This document shows, one piece after another, positions 7,215 to 16,397 of a stretch of 64,000 nucleotides of DNA (position 1 is its first letter; each line of letters starts with the position of its first letter). The position numbers were made by a program, and so were the translations under genes. The stretch lies in assembly GCF_000429485.1 (NCBI RefSeq), contig NZ_AUBY01000010.1, forward strand, positions 124,001-188,000. The letters are read 5' to 3'. The notes beneath the pieces were generated by a model. It saw only the letters and a program-made list of their open reading frames with translations, had not been told where the DNA came from and made no database searches. This stretch comes from Aliagarivorans marinus DSM 23064. Lineage in GTDB: Bacteria; Pseudomonadota; Gammaproteobacteria; Enterobacterales; Celerinatantimonadaceae.

Positions 7215-8672
7215 CTATTTTGACCTGCGCCGATCAGCTCTTGGGATAGCTTCAGGCAGTTGCTTGTACAACCAGTCTTTGTCGTGTTTGAACAACCAGG
7301 TATAACTGGCGCGGGCAGCATCTTGTATTTGTTTTCGAGAGGGTGTTTTGAGGCTATTTTGTGTAGCGACTAGGTTTGCACGGTGTTCTCCTCGCTTGTG
7401 GTAAAAGCGAATTCGAGAACGTAATTCCGGCAACTCAGAATATCGCCCAAGTTCTTGTTCGACAGCGCCGACTGAACAACCAATATGAGCAGCAATATCT
7501 TGGGTACTTTTCCCAATCACCAGCTTTCGCCATATGACCCGCCGTTCTTCTTCAAATAGCTTTTGCGTACGGCGCTTGATCTCGATCCCCCCCCTTAAAG
7601 CTATTCGCTTAAATGTGGAAACACTGCCGCCAAGTGTCTTCGCTACTCGCCGAAGGCTTTGCCCAGCTTTTAACTTGGATAATGTCTGCTGCTCGACTTC
7701 TAGCTTACGCCGAAGCTTATCTCGGTCGATTCTCCGAGCATGCCGCTCTAACACTTTTTGGTGTGTAGCTTCAGCTGTTTCAGTGAAACGCATGAAGTCG
7801 CTGACTGACTCAAACAGCGCTCCAACCATCAAAAGATGTTTTAGCGGGTGATGATTAGCCGCGACTCCTCTTACCATGCAAGCAGGAAACTGCTGACGCT
7901 TGCCAAGAGAAAAAACTGAGTCCAGTGAAGGTTCTGATAACAGCGGATTCCAGTAGGCTTCTAATTCGGAGCGCCAAGCCTGTTGTCGTACATTGAGATT
8001 TGCAGAAGCAAAGCCCATCTCAGCCAACCTCACGCTATAGGCATAGATTAACCGCTCATTACCAAGTGGTGACCAACTCGCATCTAAGAGCTCCCGACTC
8101 AACTGAGCCAGCTGTACAGCTACCATCGGTGCCAGGCTAAGCTGAACCGCTCGCTCTAACTGTGGAGGCAGTACTAAACGACTTCGAGATCTTGGTACAG
8201 ATACCAGCATCACTCGGTGAGTGGCGCATGCAATTACACCTGGTAACTGATGCTCGGTATGCCAAAATGCCACCCCATATTGATGTAAATCGCTTGCAGC
8301 ACACCTTGGGCAGTACCGAATTACGGATGGCTCTGTAACACGGCTAGCAACAATAGATAGTCGAGAGTATGCGGACTGGGTGTCGCCACTAACCATGTCT
8401 TTCTGGACTGAATTGAACACAGTCTCATTGGTGAACAACCGCCAATATGGAAGTGCTGAGTGGTGCTCAACTAGGTCTAGAGCAGGAAGATGAGAAAACC
8501 TGGCTAAAGGTTCAACAACGCTAGGCAACAGTGACATCAACTGACGATGATTTCTGCCAACGAGGTGTTCAAGAGCGACGCGAGATGAAGGCATCCCTGC
8601 TCTCATCGCCCACCGAGTGAGCCAGCTATACAGAGATTCGCCTTCGAATATTTCGGGAGCAAACGCCAACAT
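7215..8672 (-). CDS. tnsD: TnsD, TniQ-family target selector of the Tn7-like element
   Basis: The product has 485 residues, with AAGGAGG 5 bases before the ATG. The N-terminal TniQ domain has the SLYSWLTRW start and a zinc knuckle (CPRC at 121-124, Cys149/His152, with WHTEHQLPG between). The C-terminal half carries two HTH-like segments (RRVAKTLGGSVSTFKR and TQDIAAHIGCSVGAVEQ). TnsD proteins bind one chromosomal site and recruit TnsC there. By position that site should be the 3' end of gcvP, but this is inferred. It is the last core gene of the operon, 23 bp after tniQ. Confidence 0.88.
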   Translation of the reverse strand: MLAFAPEIFEGESLYSWLTRWAMRAGMPSSRVALEHLVGRNHRQLMSLLPSVVEPLARFSHLPALDLVEHHSALPYWRLFTNETVFNSVQKDMVSGDTQSAYSRLSIVASRVTEPSVIRYCPRCAASDLHQYGVAFWHTEHQLPGVIACATHRVMLVSVPRSRSRLVLPPQLERAVQLSLAPMVAVQLAQLSRELLDASWSPLGNERLIYAYSVRLAEMGFASANLNVRQQAWRSELEAYWNPLLSEPSLDSVFSLGKRQQFPACMVRGVAANHHPLKHLLMVGALFESVSDFMRFTETAEATHQKVLERHARRIDRDKLRRKLEVEQQTLSKLKAGQSLRRVAKTLGGSVSTFKRIALRGGIEIKRRTQKLFEEERRVIWRKLVIGKSTQDIAAHIGCSVGAVEQELGRYSELPELRSRIRFYHKRGEHRANLVATQNSLKTPSRKQIQDAARASYTWLFKHDKDWLYKQLPEAIPRADRRRSK

Positions 8673-8695
8673 TTAGGCCTCCTTGTCTACGCCAA

Positions 8696-9661
8696 CTAGT
8701 CGAGCGAATCCGTTACTAGAGAATCAAGACCAAGATACTTGAGCATCAACAGGACACTTAAGGGAGGTGCCATGCGGTCTCGATATATGATGCTCGATAA
8801 CCGAAGAACTTGGCCGATGTTGTTAAAAAGGCCCTCCCGCCCTTTGGTGTAGAAGGTTTCAATGACCGAATCCGGCAACCACTCTTCAAACTCACATTGC
8901 CACTGAGCAACTTCTTTTCTCTGTGAGCCAAAAAGTCGATTGGGGAGCTCTTCAGGCCCGAGCTTTTGCCGCATAGCCCCGATAAGTGATTCGTTGCTAA
9001 TCTCTAGGCCACGTCGCAGGAGCTCAAAACTGGTACTCTCTAGCCATTGAAACAGTTGGGGGAAATCTCCTGAAACAACCTCTTCCTGCTCGCCACATTC
9101 ACGACAATGCCCATCAATGGGAGGCAACCAGTGACGCCGAAGGTGTTGGTACTCAAACAGGCAGTAGGGGCAGTGTGAGCGCAAAACGGTATTGTGTTTG
9201 TAGCAGGTCAATACAGACGGAAGCTGATGGAAGGAGTGCCAATAAGTGGTGCCAAATAGCTCATAGTCTTCTGAAGCACAGCAAGAGCACCAACGCCAAG
9301 GTTTGGCCAGCCTAATCAGATTCTGCTGTACGGGCTGAATACGTGTTTGGGAAAGAGGCTCGCCGCCTGACAGCAACATGCTCTTGTATTGCGGCTTCAG
9401 AAATGGTGAGTAGTACGGAGCTAACGTGTGCTCACGAATAATCTTTTTCCACCCCAACGTGTCTATAAACTGCTGCGACAAATCCCAGTACACCGGCCGC
9501 CATACCGTCGCAGGACTAAGTGTAGTGACATTGTCTGACAGGTTTCGCGTTGTGTTCAGAAAGTCGCGACTACCTTTGTAGTCAAACCAACGCGCAAGGA
9601 CACTGATCAAGTGCTCATGTGGAAGCGGCGCGGGAAGGTATCGATTACACATTATCATCAT
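8696..9661 (-). CDS. tniQ: TniQ-family protein (321 aa), second target-selection protein
   Basis: It has an N-terminal TniQ domain (LPHEHLISVLARWFDYKG) and two zinc sites: CSCC at about 128-131 with Cys/His in VLTCYKHNTVL, then CPYC and CREC. It is shorter than the neighbouring TnsD and lacks its long HTH tail. The start overlaps the end of tnsC by 17 bp. A small TniQ plus a longer TnsD in one operon recalls elements with two targeting routes. No cas genes or CRISPR array lie in this window. Confidence 0.85.
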   Translation of the reverse strand: MMIMCNRYLPAPLPHEHLISVLARWFDYKGSRDFLNTTRNLSDNVTTLSPATVWRPVYWDLSQQFIDTLGWKKIIREHTLAPYYSPFLKPQYKSMLLSGGEPLSQTRIQPVQQNLIRLAKPWRWCSCCASEDYELFGTTYWHSFHQLPSVLTCYKHNTVLRSHCPYCLFEYQHLRRHWLPPIDGHCRECGEQEEVVSGDFPQLFQWLESTSFELLRRGLEISNESLIGAMRQKLGPEELPNRLFGSQRKEVAQWQCEFEEWLPDSVIETFYTKGREGLFNNIGQVLRLSSIIYRDRMAPPLSVLLMLKYLGLDSLVTDSLD

Positions 9662-11084
9662 CTTCTAGTCCTTGTAAGAACTCTCCCTCAGATGACAGGG
9701 AGTCCACGCCGAGCATGAGATTCTGATTTTCAGGTATCTCTGTTTTGACTATTTCTACTTTCTTTTTCGGGACTTTCTTGCGCTCTTCGACAACCTCTGC
9801 ATTCGAGTACGCTGTTTTACTGCTATCGGTTCGGATCGACTTCTCATATCCACTCTTATCCCCACGACGATACTGAGCCAGTGCAGGGTCAATCAAGCTG
9901 AACTGATTTCGATAAACCATCTCAAGCAAACCCTCGTGATAGGTGTGATAGCCATCATTGGAGTTAGAGTTTTCTAGTAAATTGACCAACGTTTCATGAT
10001 GCAATAAAGCCAAACGAATCATAATTGCAGGCAACCCGCAGCTGAGCTTGTGAAACTTGGATTTGAAGCCTTCACGTGCGTCTTTCGGAGTGAGTGGGTG
10101 CTCCAACGCTTTGGGGAAGAGCGAGTCAAATAGCTCTGAAAAGTAGGTTGAACTCAAATCATGATTGCTCAAGCGATACTCACGATCGTTTAGCATTCGA
10201 CGCACCGTCGTGGTGTCTGTGCCGATACGATAGTCCCCACTAGGTAAAGCCTTAAAGACATCGACCCCCTCTGCTGTACAGCTTTGCAGAATAGGCACTC
10301 CGATTTTGTTAAATAATGCTTCGAGAATTTGAAGGTTGGGGGAATTTAGGGACTTCGAGTAACCCAACATGAACTGAAGCTCATCGACGTGCGCCATACC
10401 TAGGTTGTGCTCAAGAGCACAGATCTGCATAGCGGTGAGATGCTTATCTACCGACTCCCGATCTCTAGCACTCCATTCATCTGCATATTCGGTTCCCAGT
10501 GCAGCATCAACAGCACGAAAGAAGTTCACCGCCATAGCTTTCGCCGAGCCGGTCGGAGGCAGATCAAAACTAACCCAAACAAGCTGCTTATTGGCAAAGT
10601 GCTTTCCTTTGTAAGAACGATGATTGACCACTTGAGGGATCCCAGATTGTAGAGTCCTAATCATCGTCGTTTTGCCAGTTCCTGAATCCCCCGTCACCAA
10701 TGCAGATGGAGCGGTAGTTAAACCTACGGGGTGAATGAACTTGACCTTCTCTTGACGCATCTGTTCAGCCAATCTGGATTTGAGCCGAACCATCTCGGGA
10801 GAAAAGGGATCGCGCCGAACATAGGAATACAAAATCATGCTCATGATTTTGTTGTACATAAGCCAGGTTTGTGGAAGCGGCTGGTGGGCATCCGTAAGCT
10901 GACGTAGTTGGGTCATCTGGTAAAACGGAGGTAGAGACCAAAAGTTAGTTTGGATGTTGGGTTTAGACACAATGTTATTGAGCAGAACATCGCGATCCAA
11001 ACTGACCTCAATAGCCTCTGACAAAGGATTCCCATTCAGGTTAGCGTCGGGGTGAGTTGCATACTCTGCATCGATTACAATCAT
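9645..11084 (-). CDS. tnsC: TnsC, AAA+ transposition regulator
   Basis: The product has 479 residues, with AGGAG 7 bases before the ATG. Walker A is GDSGTGKTTM at 132-141 and Walker B is in GMAHVDELQFM near 230. Arg-rich sensor segments follow. The C-terminal 80 residues are charged and low in complexity (RKKVPKKKVEIVK, then an acidic end). TnsC forms an ATP-dependent filament on target DNA and links TnsD/TniQ to the TnsAB transposase. The gene lies 12 bp after tnsB. Confidence 0.92.
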   Translation of the reverse strand: MIVIDAEYATHPDANLNGNPLSEAIEVSLDRDVLLNNIVSKPNIQTNFWSLPPFYQMTQLRQLTDAHQPLPQTWLMYNKIMSMILYSYVRRDPFSPEMVRLKSRLAEQMRQEKVKFIHPVGLTTAPSALVTGDSGTGKTTMIRTLQSGIPQVVNHRSYKGKHFANKQLVWVSFDLPPTGSAKAMAVNFFRAVDAALGTEYADEWSARDRESVDKHLTAMQICALEHNLGMAHVDELQFMLGYSKSLNSPNLQILEALFNKIGVPILQSCTAEGVDVFKALPSGDYRIGTDTTTVRRMLNDREYRLSNHDLSSTYFSELFDSLFPKALEHPLTPKDAREGFKSKFHKLSCGLPAIMIRLALLHHETLVNLLENSNSNDGYHTYHEGLLEMVYRNQFSLIDPALAQYRRGDKSGYEKSIRTDSSKTAYSNAEVVEERKKVPKKKVEIVKTEIPENQNLMLGVDSLSSEGEFLQGLEDDDNV

Positions 11085-11096
11085 ATTTACTCCTGG

Positions 11097-13298
11097 TCAA
11101 AAAAGCTTTTTATCGAGGTCATCTGGTGAATTCTGTATGGGGGTTTCTGGAGTAGCTTCATCCATCAAAGCTGAGTGCAACTCCACCGCATGTAACAGCT
11201 GTTCAAGAGTTTTCTGAACCTGTTGTCGAGATTTGATTCCTGGTTGGATTGACTTACGGGTGTTCTCAGGCGCACCTGCCAGCTGTTCCTGATTAATAGC
11301 TTCGATGCGGTCGATAACCCCCTGCTTAAATGCCATTAGTTTTTTTCGGTTAAGCCGGTTTTGGTGCTTCTTGTCTTTGAATTGCTCAAGCAAGTGCAAC
11401 AAAGGCTCCCAGTGCATATCTAAGAAGGGGGATTCGTCATTTACATTCTTTAGATGGAAGTACACGTATTCGCCATCGGGAGTCTTGTGCCAGATCTGCG
11501 AGGTCCAATCTTTGGTGCGTTTCACCGCAATTTTGAATGCACCATGATGTTTCGCTTTGGTATACCACCCAGCCTGTTTAGCAAAATCGGAGTGATACAC
11601 TAGACCTTCAAAGTAAATACCGTCACCCCGCACTGAGGCAGTTTCCTCAGGCAGGAACGCCCAGCGAATACGTCCTGGTTCAACATCTTTTGAGGGGCGA
11701 CCACCATTCATTTCCTGCTTCAGAGATTGTAAAAACAGTGCTTGGGGGGTTATGTCTGTATTCGCTCGGATCGCATTGATATCCATTTTGCCAATGCGAT
11801 CAGCGCTGTTATTGCGAAATACAATCTCCTCGTAGATAAGCCGATGCAGAGCATCTAAGTCATACTCAGCTCGATTCGATGGATGCTGCTCGTCCCTACC
11901 AACCAGCTTTGGAATAGCCCCGGCGATAAAGTGAATTACACCATTGAGTACACCAAAAGCCCTCTCTACACAGCCTTTGGCATCCCCCCTGAAAACGGCT
12001 GTGAAATTGAATGCCCGTATCCCAAGCTCCGATCTTAATATCGACTGAATTAGCCCGTCTTTGTATTCAGGACCATTGTCGATCGTGACTTGCACCGGAA
12101 TATGTGCTGAGGGCCAGTTTACGTCATCTGGAGGGACGCCAAATCGCGCACAGAACTCTTTTTTATCCATACAAGCGTTAACCAGCGCTTGCGAAGCACC
12201 TTGCCAATTCGGGCCGTCAAAGCCGAGATAAAACCCCACATACATTGTGCTTGCGACATCAATAACCAAGTACAAGACAGGCCTTCCCATAGTGAACTGC
12301 CCAGTCGTGTCATAAGGATATCTGACGTAAACATCAAGGATGGTTGCATCAATTTCATAGCGATAACTTGCACCTATAACGCCGTCGTGAGAGGAGCCCT
12401 GACGATCGGCATAATCCTTTTCATAGGCTAAGTTTCCATACTTGATCTTGAGATATTCAGCTTTAGTAAAAATCTGTTTTAGGTGGTAGCGGACTTGCTC
12501 ATCAGACAAACACTCATGCTCTTCAAAAGGAATGTAAGTACGATGAAGCTCCCCTTCAATTTCTCGCTCAACAACATGGTTTTCAAAGTTCAGCTGATAA
12601 ACTTCAATCGCTTTAGAGTAAGTAAATTTTCTAAAGGTCTTCTTCACAAAAGCGACAACTTGTCGCAGCGCTTTTTTATGAAGCTCTGTTACGCCCATCG
12701 ACTTCGATCGGCTGTTTCGGTTGTCTTTACCACCACGCCCTCGTTTCACGTTGTTAGGGCCAGGCTTGTCGATGTGGAGATAATTCGAACCACAAGCTTT
12801 GAGCCTGACAGGTAGGAGAGCGTTAATTGTGCAGCCAAATGTAATGTAACGATTGAGGGCGCTGTAGTAAGCCCCCTTAGTCTTCCATGCAGCCTCATCA
12901 TCAGAATGGATGTTTTCAGCAACAAGAGACATCACCTCATCAGCGATGCCGTCTCCATAGAGGTACTGTTCTATAAGTGCGTCACTCGTTAGCGGAGCCA
13001 GACGTCGATGCTTTTCATCCCGCTTTGCAATCCACGTCTGCCGTTTTTGTTCTTTAAGCTCTCGGTCACTGAAAGACATCTCTGCTGGATAAGAGAATTG
13101 CTGTGTTGTATAGCCTTTTTGCTTAACCAGCTCGGTTAACTCATTAAACTTCCAAATCTTTGGTTTCGGTAAGTTACTGCGGCCTTCAATAACTTTAAGG
13201 TCCACCACAGCCGCAAGTTTGCGACCAAAATGTACATGACAGACTAGCAGGTCTACCTCCCCGTCAGCTGAGGAGATCTGTAAACTCTGATAGATCAC
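11097..13298 (-). CDS. tnsB: TnsB, DDE transposase
   Basis: The start is taken as GTG at 13298, which overlaps the tnsA stop as GTGA and gives 733 residues (Tn7 TnsB has 702). An in-frame ATG at 13472 would run back into tnsA and adds a non-coding-looking stretch. The RNase H-like core has the first Asp in RYEIDATILDVYV, the second in VTIDNGPEYKDG and the Glu in KGCVERAFGVLNG. The HTH region precedes it and a basic C-terminal tail follows. TnsB cuts the 3' ends and binds the repeated end sites, presumably those at 22078-22142. Confidence 0.92.
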   Translation of the reverse strand: MIYQSLQISSADGEVDLLVCHVHFGRKLAAVVDLKVIEGRSNLPKPKIWKFNELTELVKQKGYTTQQFSYPAEMSFSDRELKEQKRQTWIAKRDEKHRRLAPLTSDALIEQYLYGDGIADEVMSLVAENIHSDDEAAWKTKGAYYSALNRYITFGCTINALLPVRLKACGSNYLHIDKPGPNNVKRGRGGKDNRNSRSKSMGVTELHKKALRQVVAFVKKTFRKFTYSKAIEVYQLNFENHVVEREIEGELHRTYIPFEEHECLSDEQVRYHLKQIFTKAEYLKIKYGNLAYEKDYADRQGSSHDGVIGASYRYEIDATILDVYVRYPYDTTGQFTMGRPVLYLVIDVASTMYVGFYLGFDGPNWQGASQALVNACMDKKEFCARFGVPPDDVNWPSAHIPVQVTIDNGPEYKDGLIQSILRSELGIRAFNFTAVFRGDAKGCVERAFGVLNGVIHFIAGAIPKLVGRDEQHPSNRAEYDLDALHRLIYEEIVFRNNSADRIGKMDINAIRANTDITPQALFLQSLKQEMNGGRPSKDVEPGRIRWAFLPEETASVRGDGIYFEGLVYHSDFAKQAGWYTKAKHHGAFKIAVKRTKDWTSQIWHKTPDGEYVYFHLKNVNDESPFLDMHWEPLLHLLEQFKDKKHQNRLNRKKLMAFKQGVIDRIEAINQEQLAGAPENTRKSIQPGIKSRQQVQKTLEQLLHAVELHSALMDEATPETPIQNSPDDLDKKLF

Positions 13299-14119
13299 AG
13301 CTTCAACTCTACTGGACGAAATAGTCGGATATGGCGAGTTGTCACAATGGGGAGGAGGTGGTGAAGCCCGCAGTATTGGAAAAGCGACTGAGATCGTTGG
13401 AAAGACAAGCGCAAGTTCGAACCAACAGAGTTTAAATGGTCCTGTAGCTCTGCTCGTGGGTCGGATACCCACGATTCAATAAACGCTTCACCAAACTCTA
13501 CTAGTTCATTTCGACTAGCTACTAGGTCATGAGCCAGTTCAAAGTAGTTGACGCACCATGCTCTCTGCTTGGTTGTATTCCGCTCTGTGATTATTCGATA
13601 CTCAACTCCTCGCCGAGCCCAATACTCCCGCTCAATACAGAACTTCTGCCAAGTGCGTGAGTTCTTTTCAACTACTTCACCCTCGGGAGTTATTTCGAAA
13701 ATCTGATTCCAATACTTGAAGGAATAAGCAATGAGCTTAAATCCACCATTGGGTAACCGTACCTTGACCAAGAAATCGAGAGTCATGGGGTGAGCTACGA
13801 AGGTCTTCCAATCACGAGGATGGATAACATTCAGGCCAATGGCGATATCCAAGGTTTCATCAATATCCAGAACATACTGCTCTTCCACGCTGATTGTGTT
13901 TGGTTGCCAAAGCAGAATTTTGTAGCTGCGTTCTTCACCGTCAGAGAGCAGATGCACCTCGCGATTTTGTCTCACACAGTAGATCCAATGACGCCTGCCT
14001 ACTTTGTTAACCTTCCTAACGGTGATGAAAGGCAGGTATATTTGCTTGAGCTGAATCTCCCTCTTCCATGCATTTATCGACTTAACGATTTCGTTAGTAA
14101 TTACCGGTTGCCGAACCAT
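13295..14119 (-). CDS. tnsA: TnsA endonuclease
   Basis: The start is ATG 14119, preceded by AGGGAAG, giving 274 residues against 273 in Tn7; the TTG at 14137 is less likely. The restriction-endonuclease-like core shows Glu63 (DGEERSY), Asp115 (MTLDFLV) and a Lys at 135 (AYSFKYW), spaced like E63/D114/K132 of Tn7 TnsA. The C-terminal part (about 155-274) is the TnsC-contacting region. TnsA cleaves the 5' ends, so with TnsB this element should move by cut-and-paste. Confidence 0.92.
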   Translation of the reverse strand: MVRQPVITNEIVKSINAWKREIQLKQIYLPFITVRKVNKVGRRHWIYCVRQNREVHLLSDGEERSYKILLWQPNTISVEEQYVLDIDETLDIAIGLNVIHPRDWKTFVAHPMTLDFLVKVRLPNGGFKLIAYSFKYWNQIFEITPEGEVVEKNSRTWQKFCIEREYWARRGVEYRIITERNTTKQRAWCVNYFELAHDLVASRNELVEFGEAFIESWVSDPRAELQDHLNSVGSNLRLSFQRSQSLFQYCGLHHLLPIVTTRHIRLFRPVELKL

Positions 14120-14537
14120 AGACGCTTCCCTGTTCAAAAAACGTCCTTATACCAAGTCAGCTCAGGAAATTGCAGTCTGCAAAAACACGTAACTATATGT
14201 TATAATTAAGGAAATAATTAATTATACGGAAGGTAACTAGTGTCATTAGAGGTGAAAATCCTCTCTCTTTATGTCACTTTTTCGGGCGTGTTTTTCTAAG
14301 CCTTTGACCCCCCTAACATTCTCGATTTTGATCTAGCCGCATACTATTGAAGTTATTGCTAAAAATGTCATTGAGGCGATTGCAGCTTTCTCATATTCTC
14401 GAGTATTCCTGCGTGTGAAAAATTTTGGTGGAAGACAGACTTTCTACTGGCAAAACACCAGCCAGGTGAAGCAACCATCAAAAGCACCTCCTGTGCAAGA
14501 GAAATGAATCCACAATACCTAACAACGAGAAAACTAA
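14120..14537. other. Divergent intergenic region tnsA / gajA
   Basis: These 418 AT-rich bases separate the leftward tns operon from the rightward Gabija pair and must hold both promoters. A TATAAT at 14201-14206 is visible but no matching -35 at standard distance. I looked for a copy of the TnsB-site repeats seen at 22078-22132 and found none, so this is not a second transposon end. No further gene is seen. Confidence 0.5.
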
Positions 14538-16397
14538 ATGTACCTATCAAAAATCTCAGCTAATAACTTCAGACAATTTAAAGATTTTTCCTTAACTCTG
14601 AATAGCGGCTTGAATTTGTTGGTAGGAGAAAACAGCGCAGGCAAGAGCTCTGTCATAGATGCAATCAGAGTTGTTTTGGATACAACATCTGCTGAGTGGG
14701 TTAGCTTGCGGGAAACAGATTTCTCTATTGGAGAAAGTGAGCTCAAAATTCACTTGAAATTTGAGGGCCTCACGGATCACGAGGCAGGGATTTTTCTTGA
14801 ACACCTGACTAGTGAAGTTGTGTCTCCAGGCACTGTTAAGTCGGTGTTAAATCTTTCGCTAATAGCCAAAATAACTAGACACCCATTTCGAAAAACACAA
14901 TTCATAAAAACCGAAATACGCTCAGGCAATGATGGAGATGGTCCAACGATCGACAGGGACATTCGTGAGTACCTTGCTACTACGTACCTAAAACCACTTA
15001 GAGATGCCGAAGCCGAATTAACCGCAGGGCGCTCATCCAGGCTGTCACAAATATTGGGTAGCAATGCTAGCTTAGCGGGTGATGCAGATGCTACAAAACG
15101 AATCATCGAACTACTCACTGAAGCTTCCCAAAACATCCAATCTGATGGTGCAATAAATACTGCACAAAACAGCATTGCAGCACTTCTGAATAAGCTCACA
15201 TTTAAAACTGATTGCTTTACGCCAGTCATGAGTTTGCTTGGGAGCAACAGTTATGCCGAAATGAGCGATCCCGAAAAGGCTCAGGCTCTGAAGTCGATCT
15301 TGGAAAAACTTACACTTGAGTTAGATGCATCAGGTGCAAAGCATGGGTTGGGTTATAGCAGTCTGCTTTTCATGGCAGCTGAGCTAATGCTAATAAACCA
15401 AGAAGAAGGGCAATTTCCGCTCTTGCTGGTTGAAGAACCTGAAGCCCACCTCCATCCTCAGCTTCAGCTGAAGTTCATGGAATACCTCCGTGTAGAAAAC
15501 AGCCAACTCCAATGTATACTCTCAACGCACAGTCCAATCCTCGCGTCAAAAGCTCCTCTAGAAAGCTTGATTTTAATGCAAAATGGCAATGCCTACCCAC
15601 TTCGAAAAGGCTTCACAAAGCTCGAACAAGATGACTATGTTTTCCTAGAAAAATTTCTGGATTCAACAAAAGCCAACATGTTCTTTGCTAGGGGCGTCAT
15701 TTTGGTTGAAGGTATTGCCGAGGTCGTATTACTCCCAAAAATCGCAGCACTTTTGGGTAGGCCTTTTGAGGACTACGGCGTTTCACTTGTTAACGTAAAT
15801 GGATTATCAAGAAAGAGATACGCTAAGGTTTATCGTTCAAACCCGGATTCGGAGAACCCTCAACACCTACCTCTCAAAGTAGCATGTTTAACTGACCTAG
15901 ATTTATGGCCGGATGAAGCAGAAGACACAGGCGATAATGACTATGGTTTTAAAGAGAAAAAACAACCAAACGCACAAGGCAAAGGTGGGAACCTAGGTTA
16001 TTGGCTAAACGAATTGACCCTCCCAGACATACAGAGAAAGAAAGAAAAAAAGCAAGAGTATGATGGCGAATTTGTTAAAACCTTCATATCAGATGATTGG
16101 ACCTTCGAGTTTTGCCTCGCTAAGCATGGGCTCGGAGAAGAACTCTACGAGGCTATACACGGAAATACAGACGGTTACGGAGACCTTAACCCGAACAACC
16201 AAATTCGATCTGTTCAATTGTATAGTGCCATCGAAAACAAAGGTGAAGGAAAAAGTGAGGTTAGCTATTCCTTAGTAAATATTCTGTCAAAGTTTGATGG
16301 AAATCCACAGCAATTAAAATCTAAGTTACCCCCCTACATAATTCAAGCTATTGAGTATGTGACTGAACCACTTCCAGCAGATATCGAGCCTGAGTAA
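14538..16397 (+). CDS. gajA: GajA-like OLD-family ATPase/TOPRIM endonuclease (Gabija)
   Basis: The product has 619 residues. Residues 1-45 contain the ABC-type P-loop GENSAGKSS at 31-39. About 285-345 holds the signature and Walker B region (LLLVEEPEAHLHPQ) and the H-loop (LSTHSPILAS). The TOPRIM half starts near 380 with ARGVILVEGIAEVVLLP and has the DxD motif in ACLTDLDLW. This order defines class 2 OLD nucleases and GajA. The next gene is a UvrD-like helicase overlapping by one base (TAATG), the Gabija layout. GajA nicks DNA when nucleotide pools fall during phage infection; that activity is family knowledge. Confidence 0.82.
   Translation: MYLSKISANNFRQFKDFSLTLNSGLNLLVGENSAGKSSVIDAIRVVLDTTSAEWVSLRETDFSIGESELKIHLKFEGLTDHEAGIFLEHLTSEVVSPGTVKSVLNLSLIAKITRHPFRKTQFIKTEIRSGNDGDGPTIDRDIREYLATTYLKPLRDAEAELTAGRSSRLSQILGSNASLAGDADATKRIIELLTEASQNIQSDGAINTAQNSIAALLNKLTFKTDCFTPVMSLLGSNSYAEMSDPEKAQALKSILEKLTLELDASGAKHGLGYSSLLFMAAELMLINQEEGQFPLLLVEEPEAHLHPQLQLKFMEYLRVENSQLQCILSTHSPILASKAPLESLILMQNGNAYPLRKGFTKLEQDDYVFLEKFLDSTKANMFFARGVILVEGIAEVVLLPKIAALLGRPFEDYGVSLVNVNGLSRKRYAKVYRSNPDSENPQHLPLKVACLTDLDLWPDEAEDTGDNDYGFKEKKQPNAQGKGGNLGYWLNELTLPDIQRKKEKKQEYDGEFVKTFISDDWTFEFCLAKHGLGEELYEAIHGNTDGYGDLNPNNQIRSVQLYSAIENKGEGKSEVSYSLVNILSKFDGNPQQLKSKLPPYIIQAIEYVTEPLPADIEPE

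Noticed and set aside
13299-13472. Upstream ATG for tnsB
   Set aside because: It lies within tnsA and adds a Pro/Ser-rich stretch unlike TnsB; the GTGA overlap at 13298 is the better start.
14165-14300. Possible right end of the transposon next to tnsA
   Set aside because: The GTCACA-ACTTAATT repeats and a TGT...ACA terminus seen at 22078-22142 have no counterpart here.
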